NCBI GenBank assembly: GCA_027475525.1
Contig: JAMWFC010000041.1
Coordinates: 62,001 to 126,000, forward strand
Direction: 5' to 3'
Length of the DNA stretch: 64,000 nt
DNA from: Macrolepiota albuminosa
Lineage: Eukaryota > Basidiomycota > Agaricomycetes > Agaricales > Agaricaceae
A model generated the notes under the pieces. The model ran no database searches and was not told the origin of the DNA. It saw only the letters and a list, made by a program, of their open reading frames with translations. The stretch's first letter is position 1, and each line of letters opens with the position of its first letter. Positions 49,182 to 59,598 of the stretch are shown in pieces. A program made the translations under genes and the position numbers.

Positions 49182-51571
49182 TTAATACAAGTCTGCATTG
49201 TCCAGCAGTAACGAGTCGTCAGAAGGTGGGAGGGAGGCATCACGTAATGGCAGCAAGTCACCAGGTTGAATGTCATTGGTGGACTGCCAGTCCAGGACAT
49301 CTTGACAGTCAGCCTGATAGTCTTGCAGAACGGCAAGACTATGTGCCAAGTTGTCATATCAAAGACAAAAAGCCATGAGCTGCCCTCTGACGTGTTCCTG
49401 CTCCCAGCTAAGCACCTCCTCCATCCGAATTGCCCTCCCAGCAAAGCGCTTCAGCATCTTGTGGGGATGCAAGGCCATGACTGGATAGACCAGGTCTTGC
49501 CCCAACCAATGAAATGTGTCACCATCCACATGAGAAGTCAGTTGTGGGGTCCACAAAGGATTGACTCTTGCTGTGACCCATTGCTGGGGCTCCAGACCGG
49601 CTACATCCTCTTCACTGGATGCCTCCCTCATCCAAGGGGCAGAGGGGCCATAAGGCGGCAACCACTGCCAATTGGGCTCTTCCCTCAGTGTTTCCTCTCC
49701 CTCTCCCTCTCCCTCGGCCTCTGCAGCAGGAGGCACTGCTACTGCCTCTTCTGCACCCATGTTGTTCTCCCCATCTGCGTCCTCATCACCGGCAGTCGTT
49801 GCCTCGGTGCTTTCCTCTCCCCTTGTTGTCACTGCTGCTGGCGCCACCTCCTGAGGCTCTTTTCTTGGTGGCGGGTCCATTACTGCGTTGTTCTTGTTGT
49901 CAGCAGGTGGCAGAGAAGCCCCTCTCAGGTGAATAGAGGAAAGCAACCTGCTAGGCCCGGCTTTCTCATCCCTTGGTGGCAGGCAGCTGGCAGCAAGTGC
50001 CTTCCCCAGTTCCTCCATCTCCACGTCCCCAGGGGTAGAGGGAGGAGACTCTACCCATGCACGTTTAGCCTTGCCCTTCTTCTTGGCAGGCAAAGAGACT
50101 TGTCATTTCGAAGGGACCGCAGTCTCTTGGCGCTCACTGGCACCACGGTTGCTGACGGTTTTGTTTTTGTCCCCTTGACACATTGGCAGTGCTAGAGAAC
50201 CCTTGCTAATCATGGCTGCATCACCAGCAGCCTGCTTCTTCCTCTCCTCCTCGACAAACTCCCATGCTCTCTTGACCAGGACAGCACGCTTGAAAGTGCA
50301 CTCCACTACCACGTCAGGAGCTCCTCTGTGTTCGCGACTCTTAGCACCATCCAAAGTGCAAGCCTGTTTCAGCATACTGCACCGATAGCAGGGCTGGCTA
50401 CTGGTGGGGTACCAACACCCCTCTAGGTCGTTGTCGGCCCAGCACTTGTCGCACTACAGGAATGTTAACAAACACGGTAGAGAAAACTAAAGTACTTACC
50501 GCTCCCTGAGAATCCTTGAACTCCTGTCTTGCTGCTGGGCTTGCCGTCCTCTTGTCCTTCATTTCCAGCAAGACCACCCCTGCTTCCATTCCTTCATCCA
50601 AAACTGCCTCATCTCGTCATGCCACCAGCAAACCTTTCAACTCCACATCGCTAAAGAAAGTTTGTGTTGGCGCCTGACAACTAGTTGGTTAGCAGAGAAA
50701 GTACCTTGGCATAAACAACTTACCATGTAACAAGGGGCAGCAGCCTTGCAAGACTTAGAATGGGATAAATGACAGGTGCCAGCAGTAAGAACACCCAAAC
50801 TTACCTTCTTTTTCAAAGTCTTGCCAGGCTTGACTGAAGAGCCCAATTTGCTTGCCAGCAGTGCTGGGCTTCAGGCACTACTGGTGCGGGAATTCTTCCT
50901 CTGACACCTGCCTCCTAGCAACTGGCGACTTCTCCTTGGCAACCAGGTTCTCGCTAGCAGCTTCTCGCTCCTCCAAGGTCTTTGTCCTCTCCTTGGCATC
51001 TCGGGAGGCCTCTTCCAGCACGTTCTTGTGAATGGCCGCCATCTCAGCATCAACTTGCAGGTTGGCAAGCAGCGCCAACACCTCTTGCTTACTGTGAGGA
51101 GACAGATCAGACCACAGCTAAGTTAAAAATCACAGTCAGAGATACTCACTTAGGTGCTGGCATGCTTATCATTATTGGCAAGGCACCAGAGAGGATATCC
51201 TCCAATTTGTTCTCAATGGTGGGGACAGAAGGAGGTGCCTAGGGACTCAATCAGTAACAAGGCGGCAAATACTGATAAAGACTTACGAATCTGGAAAAGG
51301 GCCCCAGCTAGTCAGCTCCACAGTTATCCACATACCATGCTCAGCACCACTTCTGCACTTCAATCTCTCTGTCCCAGCCTACACCAAGGATATGAACATC
51401 GTACTAGCACTCCAACAACTTCATAACAGCAACAACAAGGTTTGGAGGCGCCTCTGTGCCCACACCCTTAATACGCCTAATAAATGTGTTTGCATTGGCA
51501 ATATATGCATTGGCGGCATCTTGAGCTTCTTTCGATGGCATGGGGGGCGGAGTTGGAATTTGAAAAGACAT
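49182..51571 (-). pseudogene. Intron-bearing antisense gene carried by family-A gypsy element
   Basis: The start is MSFQIPTPPPMPSKEAQDAA (ATG at 51571) and the stop is at 49182-49184 after DASLPPSDDSLLLDNADLY. Introns inferred from consensus sites and frame are 51239-51286, 51092-51149, 50674-50723 and 50454-50499, with GTAAGT or GTGAGT donors and TAG or CAG acceptors. Domains in order: a conserved N-terminal helix region (ANTFIRRIKGVGTEAPPNL); a coiled coil (EEASRDAKERTKTLEEREA); a Cys-rich motif C-x2-C-x8-C-x8-C-x2-C-x6-C beginning CDKCWADNDLEGCW right after an intron; and an acidic low-complexity stretch (AEAEGEGEGEE). The frame has about six stops: two TGA fit CGA decay, at least two TAG fit CAG. 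The ending and the Cys motif recur at 14928-16650. I do not recognise a named family; it may be a zinc-binding DNA-associated protein, which is a guess. Confidence 0.7.
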
Positions 51572-51738
51572 TTTTTTGGGAAAGCGCCAGAGGAATTTTC
51601 AGAGAGAGAGGTGAAGTTCCTATCCATGTGCTATGACTATGAGTGGAGTTCAGGAAATGCACAGGCCACCAGTCACAAATTGGTAACGGTAACTATTTTT
51701 GGTGACTGGGGACAGTCAATTTTTCAGTTGGGGGGAGA

Positions 51739-52688
51739 TGATAGGACCTCACACAGGTTAGGTGCATCAACAGCAGGCTCAGCATTGGCTCCGGAAACCT
51801 TGCCACACACGTTTTATCCATTTTAAGCCATTCCTGATGGCCACGCACAACAAGAGACGTACCCGATCAGTGATAGTGCTGACAGCAGCAGGAATGACAA
51901 GTAACAGCAGGCAACACGCCGTCAGCAAACGTTGACAGATGGCATCACTCAGACAGCACATAGTCTCACTAGCCAGCAGCAGCACTTACGAGTTAGAATG
52001 ATGGTATTTCTCCATGACTGACAGCTTGACGTTTCACCTTGGCACCTGGCATTGCCTAGCGCCTTCTTATTATTTGGACAGACAGCATTCTCGTTAACTT
52101 CTCAGCATTTAGTTTAATACACAGCAACTACTTACATTCTTTTCAGTTCGCTGCTTCTTGGTGATACTTAACCGCTTAGCGACAGTGAACTCATCTTCAC
52201 TATAAATATTTACCATTGTCAGTAGTTAGAACAGAACAGAGTACCCCACTTTACACCCCTCAGTTCACCCTACGGTTCAGATTTCTTTTGAGCTGACTAA
52301 GTTCATAGTCGCCAACTGTCTGGACACTCTTAGCCTGCTTGCCGCAGTTACGCTTACGGAACCTATGCACCCAGCACTTATGGCAGGCATCACGCAGCTT
52401 AGTCATTGCTAAGCCTCTAGTCTCCTTCCCATGTCCCCTTGCCGCATTTAATGGTGTTCATCCTCCTACCCATTTAGGCACACTTCGTCATTGGTGCAAC
52501 TTTCTTACTGCATTTCCTTGCTGACTATTGTTACCGACTTCCACCTAATCCTGCCATTTAACTCTTTTTCAGACTTGTTCTCTGAGAACTGCCTAGGACT
52601 CCCTTAATCTTAGCACGTCCAACACATTTTTACACAGGTCAGTAGCCATAAACCATATCTGCTACTGATCTACTTTTGGGCATCATCA
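51739..52688 (+). repeat. 3' LTR of family-A copy 2
   Basis: The 950-bp LTR is paired with 40773-41738, with identical ends and transition-dominated differences. It lacks a short segment present in the 5' LTR around 40840-40865. Confidence 0.9.
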
Positions 52689-53568
52689 CTGGAGCTTTCT
52701 TGAAGTCTTAGAAAGTTCCCTCTAATCCACACTGGTGCTTGATGATAAAGTTGATGTATTGAGTGCTTCACAGAATAAATATCCTGCAATGCAGAAGGTT
52801 CTCAATAAACTCCAGCCTAAGTAGTTCACTCCCTGAGAACCACTGAGCCTTTGTCTACCAATAGCCTTCCAATAAGAAGTGTTCAATAAACTCTAGCCTA
52901 AGTGATTCACTCCCTGGGAACCACTAAGCCTTTGCCTATCAAATGCCTGGTTATGCCTGGTTATTTTCTACTCTACTTAGACTATTTATACTAATTTTCC
53001 AGTGCACAGACCACCAGATCACATGACTTTTTGCTCTTGACCTCCCAGCATTCCTAACCTAATTTGTTGTTCCATTTTCCATTTTGCTGATGCATGTTTC
53101 AGTGCTACCATTCTATTCATCTCTTTCTTCCTCCATTCAATGCATGTTTCAGTGCCACCATTCCATTCATCTCTTTCTTCCTCCATTCAATGCATATGCC
53201 ACCATTCTATTCATCTTTTTTGACATCCCTCCATGTTTCTTTTCCTTTCCCCTTTCAGTCATATCAAATTGGGCATTGTCAGATCAGATCTTGATCTAAA
53301 TCATTATAATTTGATCCCATTTTGTCACCTCTGCCAGCTTCCATGCTTCCCCTCCTCATAACAGTGGTTGGACTATTGTTGAGTTGATAGCTTGAGCTGG
53401 TCCCTGCCCTTTGTTCTGTACTGTCTGTGTATTTATTGGGATGTTTTTGGAGATATAATTTGTTGAGACTGCTACCAGGAGGCTTACAGTTTTCAGCCTT
53501 ATGATTAAATGTTTATTTTGACTTCTGGTGCATGTTGTGTCCCTGACTGCTGGTACAGCATCGTATCA
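52689..53568 (-). mobile_element. Solo LTR copy iii, main part
   Basis: This is the inverted TGATACGATG-family LTR; its outer end is GCATCGTATCA at 53558-53568 with GCAA (53569-53572) as the target duplication. It contains a tandem repeat of about 54 bp (CATTCATCTCTTTCTTCCTC units, 53105-53200). The family-A gypsy element inserted 37 bp from its other end. Confidence 0.88.
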
Positions 53569-54433
53569 GCAATGAGTAGATGCAGAATAACACTATGAAA
53601 TGAATATATATGCTGTCTGACCTAATGCTCAGGTCATTGAGGTAAGACCCCCTTGAGGATAGGTCTCACCTGTGCTTCTCTCTCTAGTATCTACATATGA
53701 TAACACTAACTAGCTGTACTACCATTGACTATATAAAAACAGTGTTTTGATTGCCATAAAACACTATTGTGTTGAAACCCCACTTGATGTGGTTGTTGAA
53801 GATTATGATGTGTAACTGCAGTAATCATGTATGATATCATTATTATATCATATTTACATATGCTTTTCTTTTACTTCATTATTATATATTTATTATATTT
53901 GTATGACATACATACTTATATTCACAGCTATAAATATCACTATTGTGTTGGAACCCCACTTGACGTGGTTGTTGAAGATTATGACATGTAACTGCAGTAA
54001 TCATGTATAATATCATTATTATATCATATTTACATATGCTTTTCTTTTACTTCATTATTATATATTTATTATATTTGTATGACATACATACTTATATTCA
54101 CAGCTATAAATATCACGCTGCATCCTAGAGTCATGTCATCTTTCAATATTGACTCCAGATACTTATCTTGTTAAACTACTATATACAAATACATTATTGT
54201 TTGCTATAATGCTGTGTCAGTAGTGTGCAATTGGTGTTTGTCTCACTTTATCTCTAAACATTAAATCTTTTTAGATAAATAATTTATATGTAAGAAATGC
54301 AAGCTCTCAATCAACATATACTTGGAGTGACTGAGAGTAAGCTGTTCTACTTATACTTACATATAAATTGACATGCCATATTCTGTAGACTTATACCATA
54401 ACTCTACAGGTAATAAATTCAGTCAACAACATA
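53569..54433. other. AT-rich spacer with a 176-bp tandem duplication
   Basis: 53765-53940 and 53941-54116 are two copies of a 176-bp AT-rich unit differing at a few positions, so this duplication is real and old. The remainder is non-coding. A segment at 54314 (ACATATACTTGGAGTGACTG) recurs at 55288, just beyond the following solo LTR. Confidence 0.7.
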
Positions 54434-55287
54434 TGTCAGGTTCCACTGACGACAGAGGCTTTCAACTGCGAGCAGGTCCTTACTAGGTGGACTCAATGTC
54501 TATGGGTGACTTTGGGGCGCTGAGCTCCAGGGCTAGTTGACGGGGCTCCGGTGGTGCTCCGGGGTATGCACAGAGGGCCAGAGGGTGGGGCTCGTAGAGG
54601 TGGAGTCCCGGGTTGAGTCCAAGACACAATGAAGTGGAGGCGGAGCCAGAAAGTGGAGAGACACTGAGGAAAGGGGTCAAGGACAACCCGAGGATGGGAG
54701 ATGGAAGAGAAGAAGGTAAGACTTAAAATCGGGAGACTGGGTTGAAGAAAAACGAGTAGATTTAGCAAGTAGATAGACAAACAAGCATAGAGATGAGGGT
54801 TTATAGCAATATCAAGACTACCGTAATGTACTACGAACTGCGGGTTAAATACCAGATGCCAGGTGAGCTCCAGGTCCCCTGGGCAAGATCTATGCCCCCC
54901 TTCATGTAGTGCATCCCGTGCAGTGTATTGTCCAGGTGTCAGTCCTCTGCAGCTGTGTGGCTCCAGGGGTGTAGATGGGTTGCAGTGTATTGCCCAGGCT
55001 CAGGAGTGGTGCTGGAAGGGCAGTGTTAAGTGGGGGTGGCCTTCAGGCTTGGTCGATTGAGGTTTGGAATGACGTCCAGGGCACATGGCACATCGGCAGG
55101 GCTTTGAGTCTTATCAAGGGGCTGGGCAATTGGGCTCTGCTAGGCCGGCCTTGGTCAGGGTGGCATCAGATCTAGTCAGTCTTGGCCTAGTGTGTCCTGA
55201 GGACGTGCTGAGTAGGTGGGTTTCAAAGGAGGGGTTTCAGGCAAGAATTACTGGGGGGTCAGGGTGGCGTAAGTGTGGTTCGTGACA
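54434..55287 (+). mobile_element. GC-rich solo LTR, copy 2
   Basis: The 854-bp LTR starts TGTCAGGTTCCACTGA and ends GGTTCGTGACA, matching the termini of 24093-24820. The flanks ACATA and ATATA differ by one transition, consistent with a 5-bp target duplication. Short frames inside have no family features. Confidence 0.8.
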
Positions 55288-55663
55288 ATATACTTGGAGT
55301 GACTGAAGACCTACACCATAACTTTACACCCTTGTGTCACAGGAGCTTGCTAACAGATGTCAATAATGTATATAGTCAGATGTTGCAATTTATGCAAGTC
55401 TAGAGAAAAATATGATACCTTGACAGACCTCCTAAGAAAAAGCTGTGCAAAACCCATAAAATCATTGGGGACCATGGTTCTGTCATAAAAAAACTTTACC
55501 CACTCCAATGCCATAACAGAAATTTTTCTCCAGAAACATCACCCTCAGAATTGAGATGTTATCAATGAAAATGGTAAGTCTCTGCAGCTGTGAGAATATT
55601 CATAGCAAATCTTTCTAAAAATACAGCACAGTCTAGTTTTGAGTGCTTCTTGAATGAATGGCA
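55288..55663. other. Intergenic, no gene seen
   Basis: Apart from the short repeat at 55288 shared with 54314, no feature can be supported here. Confidence 0.4.
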
Positions 55664-55830
55664 GTTTCATCTATAAAAGGACCCCTGGCAATTCACCCAA
55701 ATGCCTGATCCAGGTGCAGGTCTTGTCATCCCAAAAAGAAAATAAGGCCTGAGTCAAGGTGCAGGTCTCAGAAAGGAGATCTAGGCCGAGGCCTGATTCC
55801 TGGTGCGGGTTTTGAGTGTCAAACTCAGTG
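55664..55830 (+). repeat. Left arm of an inverted repeat pair
   Basis: It begins TATAAAAGGACCCCTGGCAA and matches the reverse complement of about 59095-59255. It contains three diverged copies of a CCTGAT..GGTGCAGG motif. It brackets the copia-like/Tc1 block together with its partner. Confidence 0.6.
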
Positions 55831-56860
55831 GATGATAATTAGAAGTTGTCAAAAGCATAGCAACTGGCTTACATTGAGCCTCACATTAATGATGCCTAAT
55901 TCAGGCTGGAGGGCACACTATCACTAGTATAGCTACCTAGCTGATATAGCTTTGGATGTGCTAAGTGTGTGTGAGAGTCCTGGACAGGTCTCAAAGAATA
56001 CATGGTAGGCAAGAAGTTGGTGGCAAGGAAAGTGGATAATTGGAGACACTTGTGTAAGGCTCCAAAACACAGTATGAGAGCACTAAGAGTGCTAAGGAAT
56101 AATGCTATAAGATACAGGAGAGTTGCTAAGAAAGGCATTAAAAGGTGCAGAAGAGAGTCACTAAGGAAAAGCGCTAAGAGGTGCAGGAGAGGGTTGCTAA
56201 GAGGCATTAAGTGTTAGCACCTAGAATGGGATAATAAAAAGACAAGATTGCTTAGCAGATCTAAGCACAAAAGCCAAGCCATAGTTGCAAGGCACTAAAG
56301 AGAGACAAAGAAGACTAAAGCAGAGTCCTATTGCTGACACAGTCAACAAAAGATAGTCTGTCACATATGGTGACCAAAATGTTGAAATATGATTGATCCT
56401 TACTGCCAAATTGATACCCTGTACTATTAACAAAAAGTAAGTATTTATAGTAAAAGAAGTTAGCTGATGCTAAGAGGCTAAGCACCACTAGAAGGTGATG
56501 AACTGATAAAAATGTAAATAAATGCAGCAAATTGAATTGTATAGTAAAAGGTCTATAATGATGCTGTCATGGAAATACTTCATTATTCCATTCTGTAAGT
56601 GCTGCCACTGGCTAAGAGCATTATTCTGAATTGACTGATGCCAAGTGTTTGTGTAAATGTATAGCCTTGGAGTGCAAGTGGCAAGGTACCGCTTCTGATG
56701 GCACCAGTGGGCTAATGTGAGGTGCAGGTATTAGTGCTACAGTGGTGCAAAAAACTGTCTCAATGTTTCATACTTTTTGAAAGATGACATTGGCATGAAG
56801 AATGGGAAGTATCTAAAATCCTAATTAAATCATGTAAAATACTATGGCATCATAGCTACA

Positions 56861-57014
56861 AAATAAATCTAGGCTTATGTAATTAAAATCAAAACTGATG
56901 GAGCAATAACCATTTTAAAATATTCACTCATTGGGACAAATAAATCTAGGCTTATGTAATTAAAATCAAAACTGATGGAGCAATAACCATTTTAAAATAT
57001 TCACTCATTGGGAC
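56861..57014. repeat. Exact 77-bp tandem duplication in Tc1 left terminal repeat
   Basis: 56861-56937 and 56938-57014 are identical. The mirror-image right terminal repeat has a single copy, so this is an added segment. Confidence 0.95.
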
Positions 57015-57043
57015 AGTTTTTTGAGCATCTCTAATTTTAGTAT

Positions 57044-58120
57044 CTAGTATTTTGTATGTCCTCCATTTGCCTTGATAACCACTTGAATCCTTCTAGGCAT
57101 GCTTTCCATTAGTCTTTGGCATGCCTCTGGTGGTATGTTATTCCACTCCTTTGCAACCCTCTCCTATAATTCATGCATACTATGAGGTGTTTCATACTGC
57201 CTAAGTTGCTCCTTAAGGTACTCCCAGAGATGTTCAATAGGGTTGAGATCAGAGGATTGGGCTGGCCATCAAAGGAAATTAAAGTTGTTGTCCTCAAACC
57301 ACTTGTCAGCCCTCTTGGAGTTGTGTTTGGGGTCATTGTCCTGTTGAAAGTAGCGGGCACCCTCCTCCATCTCCGACTTCTCAAAGCTCTCTTTTTACAG
57401 TACTGTTCTGCATCTATGATCTCTGCTACCTCTGCCAGCTTTTCTACCTCATTCCAACTCATACAGCTCCATACCATGAGATTGTTCTCTTCTCCATGCT
57501 TCATAGTAGGTGTAGTTGTTCAGTCTGAAATGCCTTCTCCTCATAGCTTCTACACATACTGCTTCCCATCTGACTCAATCCTGTTAATCTTTGTCTCATT
57601 TGTCCACAACACCCTTTCCCAGTCCTCTGTAGTCCAGTTCTGATGCTCCTGAGCCCATTTAAGCCATAGTTGTCAATGTCTAGCTTTGAGCATAGGAACT
57701 TTTCTCTTGGTAGCAGACCAATACCCCTCCTCCTTCAACACATTCCAGACAGTCTGGGGAGAGACAGGGTTGGAAATGATGCTGTTGATAAAATTGGTGG
57801 CCTGGACAGCTGTATCAAGTCTCCCAGCTGAGATTTGTCAAACAATAGCCTGTTTATCACATGGAGTAAGCTTAGCAGGATGGCCTCCAGGATGGTTTTC
57901 CTTGTCCATCTCCAACTCTCTACAGCCTGTTTATCACATGGAGTAAGCTTAGCAGGATGGCCTCCAGGATGGTTTTCCTTGTCCATCTCCAACTCTCTAC
58001 CAATTCTCCCAATAGTTGACCTCCCTAGACCAGTTTGAGCCCCAATCTGATGCAGAGAATATCCTTGAGCAAAAAGAGAAGCAACAGTACAGCATTGTGC
58101 AGGAGGAATAGGTTTTATAA
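57044..58120 (-). pseudogene. Tc1/mariner transposase, inactivated
   Basis: The DDE transposase cuts and reinserts the element at TA. The N-terminal helix-turn-helix reads SLHQIGAQTGLGRSTIGRI. The catalytic core shows WTNETKINR where WS/TDETKINR is expected (first Asp to Asn), FQQDNDPKHNS with the second Asp intact, and DLNPIEHLWEYLK with the Glu intact. A 77-bp tandem duplication (57847-58000) shifts the frame and several stops are present (one TGA before WPAQSSDLNP). The end is GGHTKY-stop at 57044. The first codon is uncertain. Confidence 0.88.
57847..58000. repeat. Exact 77-bp tandem duplication in transposase
   Basis: 57847-57923 and 57924-58000 are identical. It breaks the transposase reading frame, since 77 is not a multiple of three. 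Confidence 0.95.
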
Positions 58121-58513
58121 TGGTGGTTAAAGGTCAAGATGTAGTTCAACCAGCTTAAACTACTCCCAAATATATCTAAACATGGTCACATTACTTTGTT
58201 TATATTCCCACATACAACTTACTCTTTATTTCTGAGTAAAATAGAGATAAACCTGAAAAATTAGAGATGCTCAAAAAACTGTTCCAATGAGTGAATATTC
58301 TAACATGGCTATTGCTCCATCAGTTTTGATCTCAATTACATAAACATAGAGTCATTTTGTAGCTAAGATGCCATAGTATTTTACATGATTTAATTAAAAT
58401 TTGAGGTACTTCTCATCCTTCATGCCAATGTCATCTTTCAAAAAGTATGAAACATTGGGACAGTTTTTTGAGCCACTGTATCTGTAGCCAGCCATAGTAG
58501 GAACTCATCAACA

Positions 58514-59094
58514 TCAAGCTCATCAGACTATGTAAATCACTTTCATAGCAGAATATCGAGAGTTTCAATGCACAGACATTCCTCAGTTGTCCAATTCAGA
58601 GTCTCTCCAAATGTCTGCTCAAACAGTGATTGCACTCATTGACCTCATCAATAAGCCTCCCTTTGATCCAGCTAAATAGATTGGGCAGAAAAAACATATC
58701 TAGTGGCTGGCCAGCAGGTCCCACTCAGGCTGGTCAACTATTGCAACCACTTGTTAAGCATTCCAGACAAGTTTGTAGGCAAGATTGGCCCACCATCCAC
58801 TACAACTGTAGAAGATGTTCTCAAGACACCAAAAATACCTTGCAGCTCAGCATTGCTGACGCCTCAATCACACAAATGGTTCAACAACTCAGGCACAGCT
58901 CAGCACCATGACCAAAGCCATAAAGGAATTGACTGGGCAAAAGCTTGTAGAAAGTAGCATGCAGACTAATAATTTAGATTCTGATGAAGACTGAATCATT
59001 TGTTTGTGATGTATACTTATTGGTACTTTTTGTTTCCTATGTACGAGAGAGCGAAATAAAAATTTGTTGTAGAAAAATTTCCTAATTTGGCATA
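58514..59094 (+). pseudogene. Possible decayed retroelement coding fragment
   Basis: Translated pieces around 58608-58990 (SAQTVIALIDLINKPPFDP, then in other frames TKAIKELTGQKL) look like degraded coding sequence downstream of the copia-like LTR, possibly gag. No domain can be named, and several in-frame stops are present. Confidence 0.3.
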
Positions 59095-59255
59095 ATCCTT
59101 CCTCAAAAGGTAATCCACAAGGCCTGATCCCGGTGCAAGTCCAGAGACCCCACCCCCGAGGCATGATCCTCTATGCAGGTATCAATTTCCTTTTTTGGGG
59201 TGCAGGGCCAAGTCGGGATCAGACATTTGGGTGAATTGTCAGGGGTCCATCTATA
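59095..59255 (-). repeat. Right arm of an inverted repeat pair
   Basis: Its reverse complement starts ATAGATGGACCCCTGACAAT and matches the first 40 bases of 55664-55830 closely, the rest loosely. It marks the end of the transposon block before the CpG-rich host genes. Confidence 0.6.
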
Positions 59256-59598
59256 AATTATTATTAGTATGATTTGATGAACTATATTGCTATACTGTCC
59301 ACGCATCCATCCATCATTTAGTGAACAGCGGTCAGAAACATAGTTAGCCAGTCGTTCGTTCGTTCTTTCGAATCTGCCTGGATATGTAGCACCAGCTGGA
59401 CTCGGACTCGTTCGGCATAATCCGGCCGGCGGTTCTGTTTTTGGCGAGGGGAAGACGTAAAGATGGTGGACGTGTTTTGAAACACGGCATGTATTGCCCT
59501 TTGATGAGGAAGGGTTTTTGGCAGATGGACTTTGTCAATTTTTCATCTCGGTTCATCTATTTAAACGTCCCAGTTGTTACAATTGCCTTGCGAAAACC

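Larger units (their letters stand above)
40773..52688 (+). mobile_element. Ty3/gypsy element, family A copy 2, complete with LTRs
   Basis: This 11,916-bp element has a 966-bp 5' LTR and a 950-bp 3' LTR, both TGATAGGACC to CATCATCA. The 4-bp target duplication is CTGG (40769-40772 and 52689-52692). The empty site is visible in LTR copy i (reverse complement near 21790). A primer-binding-like TGGAGCCCACCACG starts at 41742 and a purine run GGGGGGAGA precedes the 3' LTR. Gag, protease, RT, RNase H and integrase are on the plus strand. A separate intron-containing gene lies antisense between pol and the 3' LTR. There is no chromodomain. RT is broken by a solo LTR (45259-46095) and a deletion near 45015, so it is not autonomous. 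Confidence 0.92.
56740..58479 (-). mobile_element. Tc1/mariner DNA transposon
   Basis: The 1740-bp element is flanked by TA on both sides (56738-56739 and 58480-58481). The paralogous repeats at 2780-2800 and 8745-8765 show the empty site with a single TA. Terminal inverted repeats of more than 200 bp start CAGTGG.. and contain a second, inward-facing copy of the ACAGTTTTTTGAG end motif about 0.2 kb in, giving outer and inner repeat units. One transposase frame is on the minus strand. Confidence 0.93.
55913..58513 (+). repeat. Copia-like repeat, copy 3 (internal end plus LTR)
   Basis: 55913-56379 matches 1425-1854, and 56380-58513 is the LTR (TGTTGAAATAT to CATCAACA) with a Tc1/mariner element inserted at 56740-58479. 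Removing the insertion gives the same order as at 1855-2826 and 8385-8790. Confidence 0.7.

Noticed and set aside
53765..54116. Including the 176-bp duplication with the 77-bp assembly-type duplications
   Set aside because: The copies differ at several positions and the period is not 77.
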